Shown piece after piece: positions 6,351 to 15,544 of a stretch of DNA of 36,718 nt. Numbering within the stretch: position 1 is the stretch's first letter; each line of letters starts with the position of its first letter. The notes beneath the pieces are model-generated. The model did not search any database. It had not been told where the DNA came from and saw nothing but the letters and a program-made list of their open reading frames with translations. Made by a program: the position numbers and the translations under genes. This DNA is from Sulfurovum sp. (lineage in GTDB: Bacteria > Campylobacterota > Campylobacteria > Campylobacterales > Sulfurovaceae), in contig JADGDL010000018.1 in the NCBI GenBank assembly GCA_016744875.1, positions 1 to 36,718 on the forward strand. The letters are read 5' to 3'.

Positions 6351-8588
6351 ATGAGTAAACAACATAATTCACTAGGGTTCGGTAAAGAGATCACGCTCAC
6401 CATAGATGGCAAGTCTTGTAAAAGTACTTTTGGTAAAACGATCTTAGAGATAGCAAGAGAGAATGATATATATATTCCAACAATGTGTTACCTTACAAAA
6501 GTGTTGCCTATTGCATCATGTCGTATGTGTATCGTAGATGTTGAGGGTGTAGACGGTGCCATCTTGTCTTGTCAGGAAAAAGCAGTAGATGGTGCAGTGA
6601 TCACTACACAAAATGATGAACTTTATACAGAACGTCAAAACATTATGAAGCTTTACAATGTAAACCATCCTTTAGAATGTGGTGTTTGTGATAAAAGTGG
6701 AGAGTGTGACCTTCAAAATAAAACAATGGAATTTGATGTTGAAGAACAACCTTTTACAGCGCGTGATCAGCACAGACCGGTAGAGAACTGGGGGCATGTT
6801 TCTTATAACCCAGCTCTGTGTATCATGTGTGAGAAATGTGTTAGAGTTTCTACTGAGATCACAGGTGATGAAGCACTTCAATTGAAGTTTGGTGGGTACT
6901 CATCGACGATCGTGAATACAAAACCAGAGAAGAACTATGCATCTCTTGGTGAAGCAGCAGCAGTATGTCCTGTAGGTGCCTTAACAGACACGAACTTTAA
7001 GTACACTACGAATGCCTGGGAGCTTGAAAAGATCCCATCTGCATGTCCTCACTGTGGTGGCGGATGTCAGATGACTTACGAAGTGAAACATGATACGATC
7101 TACCGTATGACAAATAACTTTGAATTTACCTCATTGTGTGGTGCAGGTAGATACGGATTTGATTATGCGAACAAAGAGGTGAGCAAAGATGGCAAAGCAT
7201 TTATTGCAGCAGTAGAAGCAATGCAAAATGCACAAAGCATACTCTTTGCCCCACAGATCACAAATGAAGAAGCTTTGATCTTGCAAAAGATCAAAGAAAA
7301 AACGGGTGCTAAACTTGTGTGTGGTGAAGCCAGAGCATATCAGAACTTTATGCAGGCATACAGTTCAGTTACAGGAAAAACACTTTACACAGGGACACTT
7401 AAAGGTATCTCTGAGTCAAAAGCAGTGATCGTCATGGGAACGAAGATCTATGATGACTCGCCTACCGTGAAGTATCATATCAATATGGCATCTAAGTGGC
7501 ATAGAGCACGCGTTGCTTATATGCATCCGATTGAAGATGAAGAGATGAAAAACATTGTGACACAGTATATGCCTTATAATGCTGGAGATGAAGAGCAAAA
7601 AGCAGCTGAACTTGTAGCCATGCTTTTAAGAGATATTGATGTACCAGAAGCTGTGAAGTCATTTATAGCCAAGTATGACAATACAAGTGATGCTGGTCTG
7701 GAAAAACTAAGAAAGTCTCTGATCAAGAAGTCAGATTTTTCATTGGTGGTAGGTTCTGATCTGTATGCGCATCCTAGAGCGAAGCAGATCGCCAAGATCC
7801 TTGCATTGTTGGAAAAATATGCAGACTTTAATGTAGTCTGTGTACCTCCGGCAGGAAATGCGATGGGTGTGTCACTGATCTGTGAACTAGATGATGAAGC
7901 AACAGGGAAAACACTTGGATATAACGTTCAAGCTGACTTTACACTTTCTGCATTAGGTAACGGTGACCTGGATATGCCTGCACTTAATCAGCAAGAGGGA
8001 ACCTTGACAACAAATGATAAACGTGTTGTACCAATGAATGTGGCTCAACCTTACGATGGCTATGTGTTAAATGACATTGCCAATGCCTTAGGTTTGAATG
8101 CAGAATATACGGTTGATTATACAAAAGCATTACCGACGGACAAAGGCTTTGAAGCGAAAGAATTTGATACCTTGCCAGATTACTTTGATACAGTTGGAAC
8201 AGAACATAGAGGATATCTCTTAACTGAACAAAATACGACAGTAGAAGAGAATCTGGAAGAGGTAGTAACACTTGATGGTTTTGATAGCGCTTTAGTCTAT
8301 CACTGTAATCCCAAAGAGCAGTTTTCAGCATTCACACATCTTTGTGAACCTTTGGCACAGGAAACATGTCTGATAGGTTCTTCAAAATTTGCTCAAGAGA
8401 CAAAATTATCTGATGGTGACTCTGTTTCTTTTGTTGTTGATGGTGTGACCTTTGAACGTATATTCAAAGTTGATACATCTATGAGAGGTACCCTGGCACT
8501 TAACCCTAGTTATGATATGGGATTATATGCGCCTTTGGTATCTTCTTATAGATTTAGCCAAGTAGAAATTATGAAAGTAGGAAGCTAA
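6351..8588 (+). CDS. nuoG: NADH-quinone oxidoreductase subunit G, copy 1 (keeps cluster N7)
   Basis: NuoG carries the wire of iron-sulfur clusters in the peripheral arm. The chosen ATG at 6351 gives 745 residues. Ligands visible in order: Cys46, 57, 60, 74 for the [2Fe-2S] cluster; His106, Cys110, 113, 119 for N5 (HPLECGVCDKSGEC); Cys157, 160, 163 with distant Cys206 for one ferredoxin-type [4Fe-4S]; and Cys232, 235, 239, 263 for N7 (CPHCGGGC then SLCGAG). The rest is a degenerate molybdopterin-oxidoreductase fold. It starts one base after the F-position gene ends and is followed by a paralogue one base downstream, so two NuoG proteins are made from the same message. Confidence 0.93.
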   Translation: MSKQHNSLGFGKEITLTIDGKSCKSTFGKTILEIARENDIYIPTMCYLTKVLPIASCRMCIVDVEGVDGAILSCQEKAVDGAVITTQNDELYTERQNIMKLYNVNHPLECGVCDKSGECDLQNKTMEFDVEEQPFTARDQHRPVENWGHVSYNPALCIMCEKCVRVSTEITGDEALQLKFGGYSSTIVNTKPEKNYASLGEAAAVCPVGALTDTNFKYTTNAWELEKIPSACPHCGGGCQMTYEVKHDTIYRMTNNFEFTSLCGAGRYGFDYANKEVSKDGKAFIAAVEAMQNAQSILFAPQITNEEALILQKIKEKTGAKLVCGEARAYQNFMQAYSSVTGKTLYTGTLKGISESKAVIVMGTKIYDDSPTVKYHINMASKWHRARVAYMHPIEDEEMKNIVTQYMPYNAGDEEQKAAELVAMLLRDIDVPEAVKSFIAKYDNTSDAGLEKLRKSLIKKSDFSLVVGSDLYAHPRAKQIAKILALLEKYADFNVVCVPPAGNAMGVSLICELDDEATGKTLGYNVQADFTLSALGNGDLDMPALNQQEGTLTTNDKRVVPMNVAQPYDGYVLNDIANALGLNAEYTVDYTKALPTDKGFEAKEFDTLPDYFDTVGTEHRGYLLTEQNTTVEENLEEVVTLDGFDSALVYHCNPKEQFSAFTHLCEPLAQETCLIGSSKFAQETKLSDGDSVSFVVDGVTFERIFKVDTSMRGTLALNPSYDMGLYAPLVSSYRFSQVEIMKVGS

Positions 8589-8589
8589 T

Positions 8590-11070
8590 ATGAGTGAAGT
8601 ACAAACGGTAGATAATATGATTACTATCAAGATCGGCGGTACTGAGTTTAAAGCAAAAGAGGGTGAATATATCCTCAATGCAGCTCGTGCCAACGATGTA
8701 TTTATCCCTGCTATATGTTACCTGACGAGATGTTCGCCAACACTGGCATGTCGTATCTGTCTGGTGGAAGCCGATGGAAAACAGGTTTATGCATGTAACG
8801 CTAAAGTAAAAGAGGGGATGGAAGTCACAATTGACACACCAAATATTCTTGAAGAGCGTAGAGCTATTATGGAAGTGTATGATGTGAACCACCCACTTCA
8901 ATGTGGTGTATGTGACAAATCAGGTGAGTGTGAGTTGCAGAACTACACATTGGAACTTGGAGTAGATTCACAGTCATACATGATCCCTGATACAAAAAGA
9001 GAAACGACTGACTGGTCTTCAGTACTACATTATGATGCAGGGCTTTGTATTGTATGTGAGCGTTGTACCACTGTCTGTAAAGACATGATCGGTGACGCAG
9101 CGATCACCACAGTAAAACGTGGTGGGGAAGCGCTTGATAAAGGTTTCAAAGAGACAATGCCTAAAGATGCATATGCAATGTGGAACAAGCTTCAAAAGTC
9201 TGTTATTGCACCAAGTAACGGTACGGGTGAAACAAACTGTTCTGACTGTGGTGAATGTATCGCTGTATGTCCTGTTGGTGCTTTGTCATCACGGGACTTT
9301 GTCTATACATCAAATGCATGGGACCTTAAAAGAGTACCTGCAGTTGCAGCACACTCAAGTGACGGTGCACAGATCTACTACGAAGTGAAACCGACGTCTA
9401 TAGAAAACAGAGAAGAAAAGATCTTCCGTATTACCAATGAGTGGGCATATGTTTCTTTAGACGGTTCAGCACGCTTTGCATATGATTTTCAAAATACGGG
9501 CGTAAGTAAAAATGAAGCTGCATTTACAGCAGCAGTAGAAGCATTTAAAAAAGCTGACACAGTTCGTTTTAACTCTATGATCACAAATGAAGAAGCCGCT
9601 ATGCTTCAAACACTTAAAGAAAAAATGGGACTTAAGCTTTACAATCCTGAAGTAAGAGCATTCCAAAAGTTCTTGGGTTATTATGAAGCAGCTTCAGGTC
9701 ATGCACTTTGGTCAACTGATACAGACGCTATTATGAAAAAGTCTGATTTTGTTATCTCTGTAGGTGTAGCAATGAGAAATGACTCACCGGCTATGAAGTA
9801 TGCGTTTAACAATGTGCAGAAGCTTAACAAAGGTGCAGCACTTTATTTCCACCCGGTTGGAGATACGCTCATCCCTGGTTTTGGTAAAAATGTTGAAGTG
9901 TTCCATCACAAAGTGGGTCTTGAAGAAGCAGCACTTTACCTGGTACTTGACCTTTTTGCAGACAAAGAGAAACTTCCTGCTGATGTAAAAGAATACATTG
10001 AGAGCTTTAAAAAGTCTGAGACCAAAACAATTCAGGAAAAAGAAGTAAAAACTGTTACAGAAATGGTTTTAAACGAAGAGACAGGTGAAGAGGAAGAAGT
10101 ATCTAAAAAAGTAACTGAGATGGTTGACAAAGAGATCACTGTTACAACAAATGGTCTTGTAACGCTACTTGGTGGAGATGCAGAGAATTTTGATGCTACT
10201 TTTGAAAAAATGATGAAGAAAAAAGAGTCTTTCTCTATGATGTTAGGTGAAGATCTTTATTTCCATGATAAAGCAGAGAACCTTGCAAAACTTGTAGCAC
10301 TTGTTGAAGCAACATGTGCTATCGATGTAGTGATGACGCCACCTAAGTCAAATGCACTGGGTGTAGCACTCATCTGTGATCTTGATGATGATGCATCAGG
10401 ATACACGGTAGGGTACAACGAAAATGGAGACTTTAAACTCTCTGCACTGGGTACTGGGGATCTTGATATGCCTGCAATGAACCAACAGGAAGGTACATTG
10501 ACAAGTATTGCTAAACGCGTACTTCCTACCAATGCAGCAGTGGAGTATGGAGGGTATGAGTTAAATGATGTTGTGGATGCACTTGTTGGTGCTCCTGAGT
10601 TAACGATAGACTGGACATCCATGCTACCAACGGACAGAGGTTTCAAAGCTGTAGCATTTGATTCTCTGCCAAATGCATTTACCAATGCCGGTGTCGATAA
10701 TCGTGGTTATACATTAGAAACAAATAATGTTGAAACAGACCTCCCTGAAGTAGCAAAATTCGATGAGAATGCAGTGCTTGAAGGTGACATCGCTTACAGA
10801 TGTAACCCTGCAAGACAGTTCAACGACTTTACGGACAAGTCTCATGAGATCTTTGAAACATTTGCCTTGTATGCAAGTGAAGAAAAAGCAGCGAGCTTAG
10901 GTGAAAAGGCAGAAGTAATATTTGAAAATGGAAGTATTACTTTAGATGTCGTAGCAGATAAGAAGATCACTGGTGACATTGTAAAAGTACCAGACTTTAA
11001 AGCTGCCAAAGATGTATATGGCCTCTTTGGAGAGTCTAGATATCAAACAGTAACATTGAGAAAGGTGTAA
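8590..11070 (+). CDS. nuoG: NADH-quinone oxidoreductase subunit G, copy 2 (no N7, two ferredoxin-type clusters)
   Basis: This is an 826-residue paralogue of the preceding gene. The [2Fe-2S] ligands (Cys43, 54, 57, 69) and N5 ligands (His101, Cys105, 108, 114) are kept. The ferredoxin region differs: Cys153, 156, 159, 163 and Cys217, 220, 223, 227 form two complete CxxCxxCxxxC motifs, as in hydrogenase and formate dehydrogenase subunits. The N7 ligands are all gone; the aligned positions read Ala253, Ser256, Ala260 and Asp (SLDGSAR). A charged insertion of about 45 residues around 475-520 (KTVTEMV, then KKVTEMV) is absent from copy 1. The C-terminal halves stay clearly alike (GDLDMPAMNQQEGTLT). 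The role is inferred to be complex I electron transfer. Confidence 0.92.
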   Translation: MSEVQTVDNMITIKIGGTEFKAKEGEYILNAARANDVFIPAICYLTRCSPTLACRICLVEADGKQVYACNAKVKEGMEVTIDTPNILEERRAIMEVYDVNHPLQCGVCDKSGECELQNYTLELGVDSQSYMIPDTKRETTDWSSVLHYDAGLCIVCERCTTVCKDMIGDAAITTVKRGGEALDKGFKETMPKDAYAMWNKLQKSVIAPSNGTGETNCSDCGECIAVCPVGALSSRDFVYTSNAWDLKRVPAVAAHSSDGAQIYYEVKPTSIENREEKIFRITNEWAYVSLDGSARFAYDFQNTGVSKNEAAFTAAVEAFKKADTVRFNSMITNEEAAMLQTLKEKMGLKLYNPEVRAFQKFLGYYEAASGHALWSTDTDAIMKKSDFVISVGVAMRNDSPAMKYAFNNVQKLNKGAALYFHPVGDTLIPGFGKNVEVFHHKVGLEEAALYLVLDLFADKEKLPADVKEYIESFKKSETKTIQEKEVKTVTEMVLNEETGEEEEVSKKVTEMVDKEITVTTNGLVTLLGGDAENFDATFEKMMKKKESFSMMLGEDLYFHDKAENLAKLVALVEATCAIDVVMTPPKSNALGVALICDLDDDASGYTVGYNENGDFKLSALGTGDLDMPAMNQQEGTLTSIAKRVLPTNAAVEYGGYELNDVVDALVGAPELTIDWTSMLPTDRGFKAVAFDSLPNAFTNAGVDNRGYTLETNNVETDLPEVAKFDENAVLEGDIAYRCNPARQFNDFTDKSHEIFETFALYASEEKAASLGEKAEVIFENGSITLDVVADKKITGDIVKVPDFKAAKDVYGLFGESRYQTVTLRKV

Positions 11071-11071
11071 T

Positions 11072-12106
11072 ATGGAAACAACACTCGTAGAAACTTTACC
11101 ACAGGTCACTTGGGTAGGCGTGCTTATTAAAGCTATCCTTATCTTGGCGGTCATATCAGCATTGGCTGGTTTTGGTACATTTATAGAAAGAAAGGTCTTG
11201 GCATTTATGCAGAGACGTCTTGGACCAATGCACGTAGGACCTTACGGATTACTACAGATCGCAGCAGATGGTATTAAACTCTTCACGAAAGAAGATATCA
11301 TTCCTCAGAATGCCAATAAACTTATTTTCATGATCGCACCTATTATTACTGCGGCCACTGCATTTATTGCTTTATCAGCTGTACCAGTCTTTCCAGACTT
11401 CACTGTGCCTGAGTTCATGCCTATCATTGGTGGTACGTTTGTACCGTCTATCGCATCTGACTTGAACATCGGTATCTTGTTTGTACTTGGTATGATGGCA
11501 GCAGGGCTTTATGGTCCATTGCTTGCAGGTATGTCACAAGCGAACAAATGGGGTATCATCGGAGCAGCAAGAACGGCTATTCAGTTCTTATCATATGAAG
11601 TAGTAACTGGACTTTCTATCTTGGCACCTATTATGCTTGTGGGTTCACTTTCATTTGTTGACTTCAATGATTATCAGAGTGGAGGAATTGGTTCATGGCT
11701 CATCTGGCAACAGCCCGTAGCATTTGTACTTTTCCTCATTGCAGGATTTGCAGAGACTAACAGAACACCATTTGACCTTCTTGAGCATGAGGCAGAAGTT
11801 GTCTCAGGGTATGCAACAGAGTATTCAGGTATGAGATGGGGTATGTTCTTCATTGGTGAATATGCCAATATGATCACGGTTGCGATTATTGCATCAGTGG
11901 TATTTTTAGGTGGATATGATGCAGAAGGAGCATTAGGTTGGTTATTTATTATGGCTAAAATTGCATTCTTTTTCTTCCTCATGTTATGGGTAAGAGCATC
12001 TTGGCCACATATTAGACCAGATCAGTTAATGTGGCTTTGTTGGAAAGTATTAATGCCGATCGCATTGATCAATATTTTGATCACTGCATTAGTAGTAATG
12101 ATATAA
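11072..12106 (+). CDS. nuoH: NADH-quinone oxidoreductase subunit H
   Basis: NuoH is the membrane subunit that contacts the peripheral arm and lines the quinone entry channel. The product has 344 residues with about eight hydrophobic segments. Cytoplasmic-loop signatures are present: FIERKVLAFMQRRLGP, GPYGLLQIAADGIKLFTKED, and FAETNRTPFDLLEHEAEVVSG followed by EYSGMRWGMFF. These acidic loops are the E-channel part of proton pumping. The start lies one base after nuoG2, and nuoI follows 10 bases after the stop with GGGAG as ribosome binding site. Confidence 0.96.
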   Translation: METTLVETLPQVTWVGVLIKAILILAVISALAGFGTFIERKVLAFMQRRLGPMHVGPYGLLQIAADGIKLFTKEDIIPQNANKLIFMIAPIITAATAFIALSAVPVFPDFTVPEFMPIIGGTFVPSIASDLNIGILFVLGMMAAGLYGPLLAGMSQANKWGIIGAARTAIQFLSYEVVTGLSILAPIMLVGSLSFVDFNDYQSGGIGSWLIWQQPVAFVLFLIAGFAETNRTPFDLLEHEAEVVSGYATEYSGMRWGMFFIGEYANMITVAIIASVVFLGGYDAEGALGWLFIMAKIAFFFFLMLWVRASWPHIRPDQLMWLCWKVLMPIALINILITALVVMI

Positions 12107-12116
12107 GGGAGCAGAT

Positions 12117-12740
12117 ATGAGTTTAGAACAATTTAAAAACAGAAATGTTGGGGCACAGAACTACATCAAACTTGATGTAGGTACAAGTCCCAAAACAGGT
12201 TCAGAAAAGTTCAAGCAGGTTGTTAAAAGAACATTCGGCTTAGAACTTTTTGCAGGACTTGGTGTGACAATGAGATCGATGCTAAAAGCACTTTTTGCAA
12301 ATGATATGCATACAGTGAAATATCCATTTGAAAAAATGCCGATCTCTCCAAGATATAGAGCGATCCATGACATGCTTAGGTTACTTGAATCAGGTAATTA
12401 TAGATGTATCGGTTGTGGTCTTTGTGAAAAGATCTGTATCTCAAATTGTATCTCTATGGATACAAGATATGATGAGAATCAGCGTAAGGAAGTATCTGAG
12501 TATACGATCAACTTTGGTCGTTGTATCTTCTGTGGTTACTGTGCAGAAGTGTGTCCAGAACTTGCTATCGTACATGGTCCTCGTTATGAGAATGCTTCTG
12601 AGCAAAGAGCTGGTTTCTCACTTTTTGAAGATATGTTAACACCTATTGATAAGCTTAACTTACAGCAAGAGTATGATGGATTTGGTGCAGTGTCTCCAAA
12701 TGCTGACGACAATATTAAATCAACGCCACTAGCGTATTAG
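12117..12740 (+). CDS. nuoI: NADH-quinone oxidoreductase subunit I (clusters N6a and N6b)
   Basis: NuoI is a ferredoxin-like subunit relaying electrons from NuoG to NuoB. Both [4Fe-4S] motifs are complete in the 207-residue protein: Cys97, 100, 103, 107 (CIGCGLCEKIC) and Cys136, 139, 142, 146 (CIFCGYCAEVCP). The first motif lacks the usual proline after its last cysteine and has an extra Cys111. An N-terminal section of about 70 residues includes an amphipathic part that would sit at the membrane. It lies between nuoH and nuoJ, the usual order. Confidence 0.96.
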   Translation: MSLEQFKNRNVGAQNYIKLDVGTSPKTGSEKFKQVVKRTFGLELFAGLGVTMRSMLKALFANDMHTVKYPFEKMPISPRYRAIHDMLRLLESGNYRCIGCGLCEKICISNCISMDTRYDENQRKEVSEYTINFGRCIFCGYCAEVCPELAIVHGPRYENASEQRAGFSLFEDMLTPIDKLNLQQEYDGFGAVSPNADDNIKSTPLAY

Positions 12741-12750
12741 GGAGAGAATA

Positions 12751-13314
12751 ATGTATGAAATCGTAGCCTTTTACCTATTTTCGGCTTTAACAATAGGACT
12801 TTTCTCGGTCACAGTAATGAGTAAGAATATACTTTACGCTATGACATCACTTGCTTCAGGCATGGTACTTATATCAGGTTTCTTCTTCCTTTTGGGAGCA
12901 GACTTCCTTGGTGTAGTTCAATTAGTAGTGTATGTTGGGGCTATTATGGCTCTTTATTCATTTGCGATGATGTTCTTTGATGCAACAAGAGATATTAAAG
13001 AAAAAAATACAAACTCTGCATTGGTATTTTTACTTGGCGGTATGTCAGCATTGGTACTTGTACTTATGTTCTCAGCACCGATCCACTCAGAAGCTATCCA
13101 AGCACTTTACCCTATGCATGAAGGTGTAGGTAATGCACAAGATGTAGGTATTGTACTCTTTACAAAGTACCTTGTACCATTTGAAGTTGCAGCATTAATG
13201 TTACTGGTTGCAATGATCGCAGGTATTATTCTTGCAGGTAAGAAAATGGATGTCAGTCTCACAGAAGACATGAGTGCAGATGATGAAATAATGAATCTAA
13301 AGGATGCAAAATGA
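12751..13314 (+). CDS. nuoJ: NADH-quinone oxidoreductase subunit J
   Basis: NuoJ is a membrane subunit with five predicted helices in 187 residues. The conserved third helix is present as LVVYVGAIMALYSFAMM; in the family this helix has a pi-bulge that takes part in coupling. A polar C-terminal tail ends the protein. The stop overlaps the nuoK start by 4 bases (ATGA), so the two are probably translationally coupled. Confidence 0.95.
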   Translation: MYEIVAFYLFSALTIGLFSVTVMSKNILYAMTSLASGMVLISGFFFLLGADFLGVVQLVVYVGAIMALYSFAMMFFDATRDIKEKNTNSALVFLLGGMSALVLVLMFSAPIHSEAIQALYPMHEGVGNAQDVGIVLFTKYLVPFEVAALMLLVAMIAGIILAGKKMDVSLTEDMSADDEIMNLKDAK

Positions 13315-13613
13315 TAGGTCTTTCTCACTACCTGATCGTATCAGCGATCATCTTTTCCATAGGATTGGTCGGTGTACTTAGAAGAAGAAATCTTTTAATG
13401 CTTTTCTTCGCAACAGAAGTAATGCTTAATGCAGTAAATATTGCATTTGCAGCTATTTCTCATTATTACAATGATCTTACAGGTCAAATGTTTGCTTTCT
13501 TTATCATTGCTATTGCAGCAAGTGAAGTAGCAGTTGGACTCGGTATTTTGATCGTACTATACAAAAAACATGGTTCTCTTGATTTAGATGACCTAGCAAG
13601 CATGAGAGGATAA
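13311..13613 (+). CDS. nuoK: NADH-quinone oxidoreductase subunit K
   Basis: NuoK is a 100-residue, three-helix membrane subunit, exactly the family size. The conserved glutamates inside helices 2 and 3 are visible in FATEVMLNAVNIAF and AASEVAVGLGILI; they belong to the proton-transfer path. It overlaps nuoJ by 4 bases and is 2 bases from nuoL. Confidence 0.96.
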   Translation: MIGLSHYLIVSAIIFSIGLVGVLRRRNLLMLFFATEVMLNAVNIAFAAISHYYNDLTGQMFAFFIIAIAASEVAVGLGILIVLYKKHGSLDLDDLASMRG

Positions 13614-13615
13614 AA

Positions 13616-15535
13616 ATGGAAAATTTAGTATATATAGCACTTTTTGCACCGTTTGTTGGTTCTCTTTTTGCAGCACTTTTTGGCATGAGTCAAAGAGAGA
13701 TCTTTGTAGGTGTTGTAGCTTCTTTACTTTTAGCTACTTCTTTTATCGCTTCAGTATTATTGGCGATCAATCTGTATGTAACAGGTGAAGTGGTGCATGT
13801 AACCATGATGGACTGGATCAATGCTGGAGACTTTAATGTAGCCTTTGGATTTGTAATCGATCAGATCTCGGTCAGTATGATGCTTGTGGTTACCTTGGTA
13901 TCCACGATCGTACACATTTACGCGATAGGATATATGGATCATGATAAGAGTTTTAACAGATTCTTCTCATACCTTTCTGCTTTCGTATTCTCAATGTTAG
14001 TACTTGTTATGTCAGATAACTTCCTTGGTCTTTTCATCGGTTGGGAAGGTGTTGGTGTTTGTTCTTGGTTACTTATTGGTTTTTGGTACCACAAGCCCGA
14101 TCAGTCAAGAGAAGACAATCCATCTATTTCTCCATCATGGGCAGCAAACGAAGCATTTATTATGAACCGTATCGCTGACCTTGGAATGTTGGTAGGTATC
14201 TTTATTCTTTACTGGAACACAGGTTCACTTCAGTACGATGAAGTGTTTGCACAGCTTCCATACCTTGGTGAAGGTGTTTTAATTGGCGCTGCTATCGCAC
14301 TCTTTATCGGTGCTATGGGTAAATCAGCACAGTTCCCTTTACATACATGGCTTACAGATGCGATGGAAGGTCCTACACCGGTTTCTGCACTTATTCACGC
14401 AGCAACGATGGTAACAGCAGGGGTTTTCCTTGTAATCAGAGCAAATCCTCTATATTCTATGGAAGAAGTTGCAGGTGTAAGTTTCTTCATCGCAAGTCTA
14501 GGTACATTTGTTGCATTCTACGCAGCATCACTGGCATTGGTTGAACGTGACTTGAAAAGAATCATCGCATATTCTACACTTTCACAGTTAGGATACATGT
14601 TCGCAGCAGCGGGACTTGGTGCATACTGGATCGCATTGTTCCATCTTGCAGCACACGCATTCTTTAAAGCACTTCTCTTCCTTGGCGGGGGTAACGTAAT
14701 GCATGCAATGCATGATGAACTTGATCTCTTTAAAATGGGTGCACTTAGAAAGAAGATGAGAGGTACATGGATCTACATGACCGTCGCTTCTCTTGCACTT
14801 GCCGGACTTCCTCCATTGGCAGGATTCTGGTCAAAAGATGCGATCATTGAAACAGCGTTCAATGAACATACATATATCTTATGGATCATGTTGGTCATTA
14901 CTGCAGGTATGACAGCATTCTATTCATTTAGACAAGTATTTTTATCATTCCATGGTGAAGATCGTCATACAGCACTAGGATTCCATCCTCACGAAATGTA
15001 CAAATTTGTACTTGTAGCGATGTCTCCTTTGGCAGTGCTTGCTGTTATCACTGGTTGGTTCATGGGAACATACAAAGCGTTTATTTACCAAATAGGTGAA
15101 AGTGTACAGTATGAAATGTCTGATCACACACACCATTTAGCAACGTATTTAGGTCTCCTTGTTATCTTCTTTGCAGTATCTGGTATCGCTTATGCGTATT
15201 ACAAATATGCAAGAACAGGTGAAAATGCTTGGAAAAGATCTGAAAAAGTTGAAAATGGTGTACTTTACAAGTTGCTTATCAATCAGTACTATGTACCAAA
15301 AATATATGAAGAGATGATCACAAAGCCGTATGCGATATTATCAGAGAAATTCTGGACGCATGTGGACTTGAAGATCGTAGATGCAACAGTAGACAATATT
15401 GCGAAATTCTTCTATACAAGTGGTGATAACGCAAGAGGCATGCAGACAGGTAACCTTTCAAACTATCTAAATTGGATGGCTGTTGGTGGTGTTCTTCTAT
15501 TAATTGTTGCTGCAATATCAGCAGCGTTCGTGTAA
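13616..15535 (+). CDS. nuoL: NADH-quinone oxidoreductase subunit L (antiporter-like)
   Basis: NuoL is the distal antiporter-like proton-pumping subunit. The 639-residue product has about 16 hydrophobic segments plus the C-terminal extension that forms the long lateral helix. The pumping residues are kept: Glu144 in IGWEGVGVCSWLLIG and Lys236 in MGKSAQFPLHTWLTDAMEG. The full length and intact residues argue for a working proton pump. It is 2 bases after nuoK. Confidence 0.97.
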   Translation: MENLVYIALFAPFVGSLFAALFGMSQREIFVGVVASLLLATSFIASVLLAINLYVTGEVVHVTMMDWINAGDFNVAFGFVIDQISVSMMLVVTLVSTIVHIYAIGYMDHDKSFNRFFSYLSAFVFSMLVLVMSDNFLGLFIGWEGVGVCSWLLIGFWYHKPDQSREDNPSISPSWAANEAFIMNRIADLGMLVGIFILYWNTGSLQYDEVFAQLPYLGEGVLIGAAIALFIGAMGKSAQFPLHTWLTDAMEGPTPVSALIHAATMVTAGVFLVIRANPLYSMEEVAGVSFFIASLGTFVAFYAASLALVERDLKRIIAYSTLSQLGYMFAAAGLGAYWIALFHLAAHAFFKALLFLGGGNVMHAMHDELDLFKMGALRKKMRGTWIYMTVASLALAGLPPLAGFWSKDAIIETAFNEHTYILWIMLVITAGMTAFYSFRQVFLSFHGEDRHTALGFHPHEMYKFVLVAMSPLAVLAVITGWFMGTYKAFIYQIGESVQYEMSDHTHHLATYLGLLVIFFAVSGIAYAYYKYARTGENAWKRSEKVENGVLYKLLINQYYVPKIYEEMITKPYAILSEKFWTHVDLKIVDATVDNIAKFFYTSGDNARGMQTGNLSNYLNWMAVGGVLLLIVAAISAAFV

Positions 15536-15544
15536 GGGGTAAAA

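Noticed and set aside
8569..8901. A 110-residue minus-strand open frame over the nuoG1/nuoG2 junction
   Set aside because: Shadow of the cysteine-rich start of NuoG2, without independent support.
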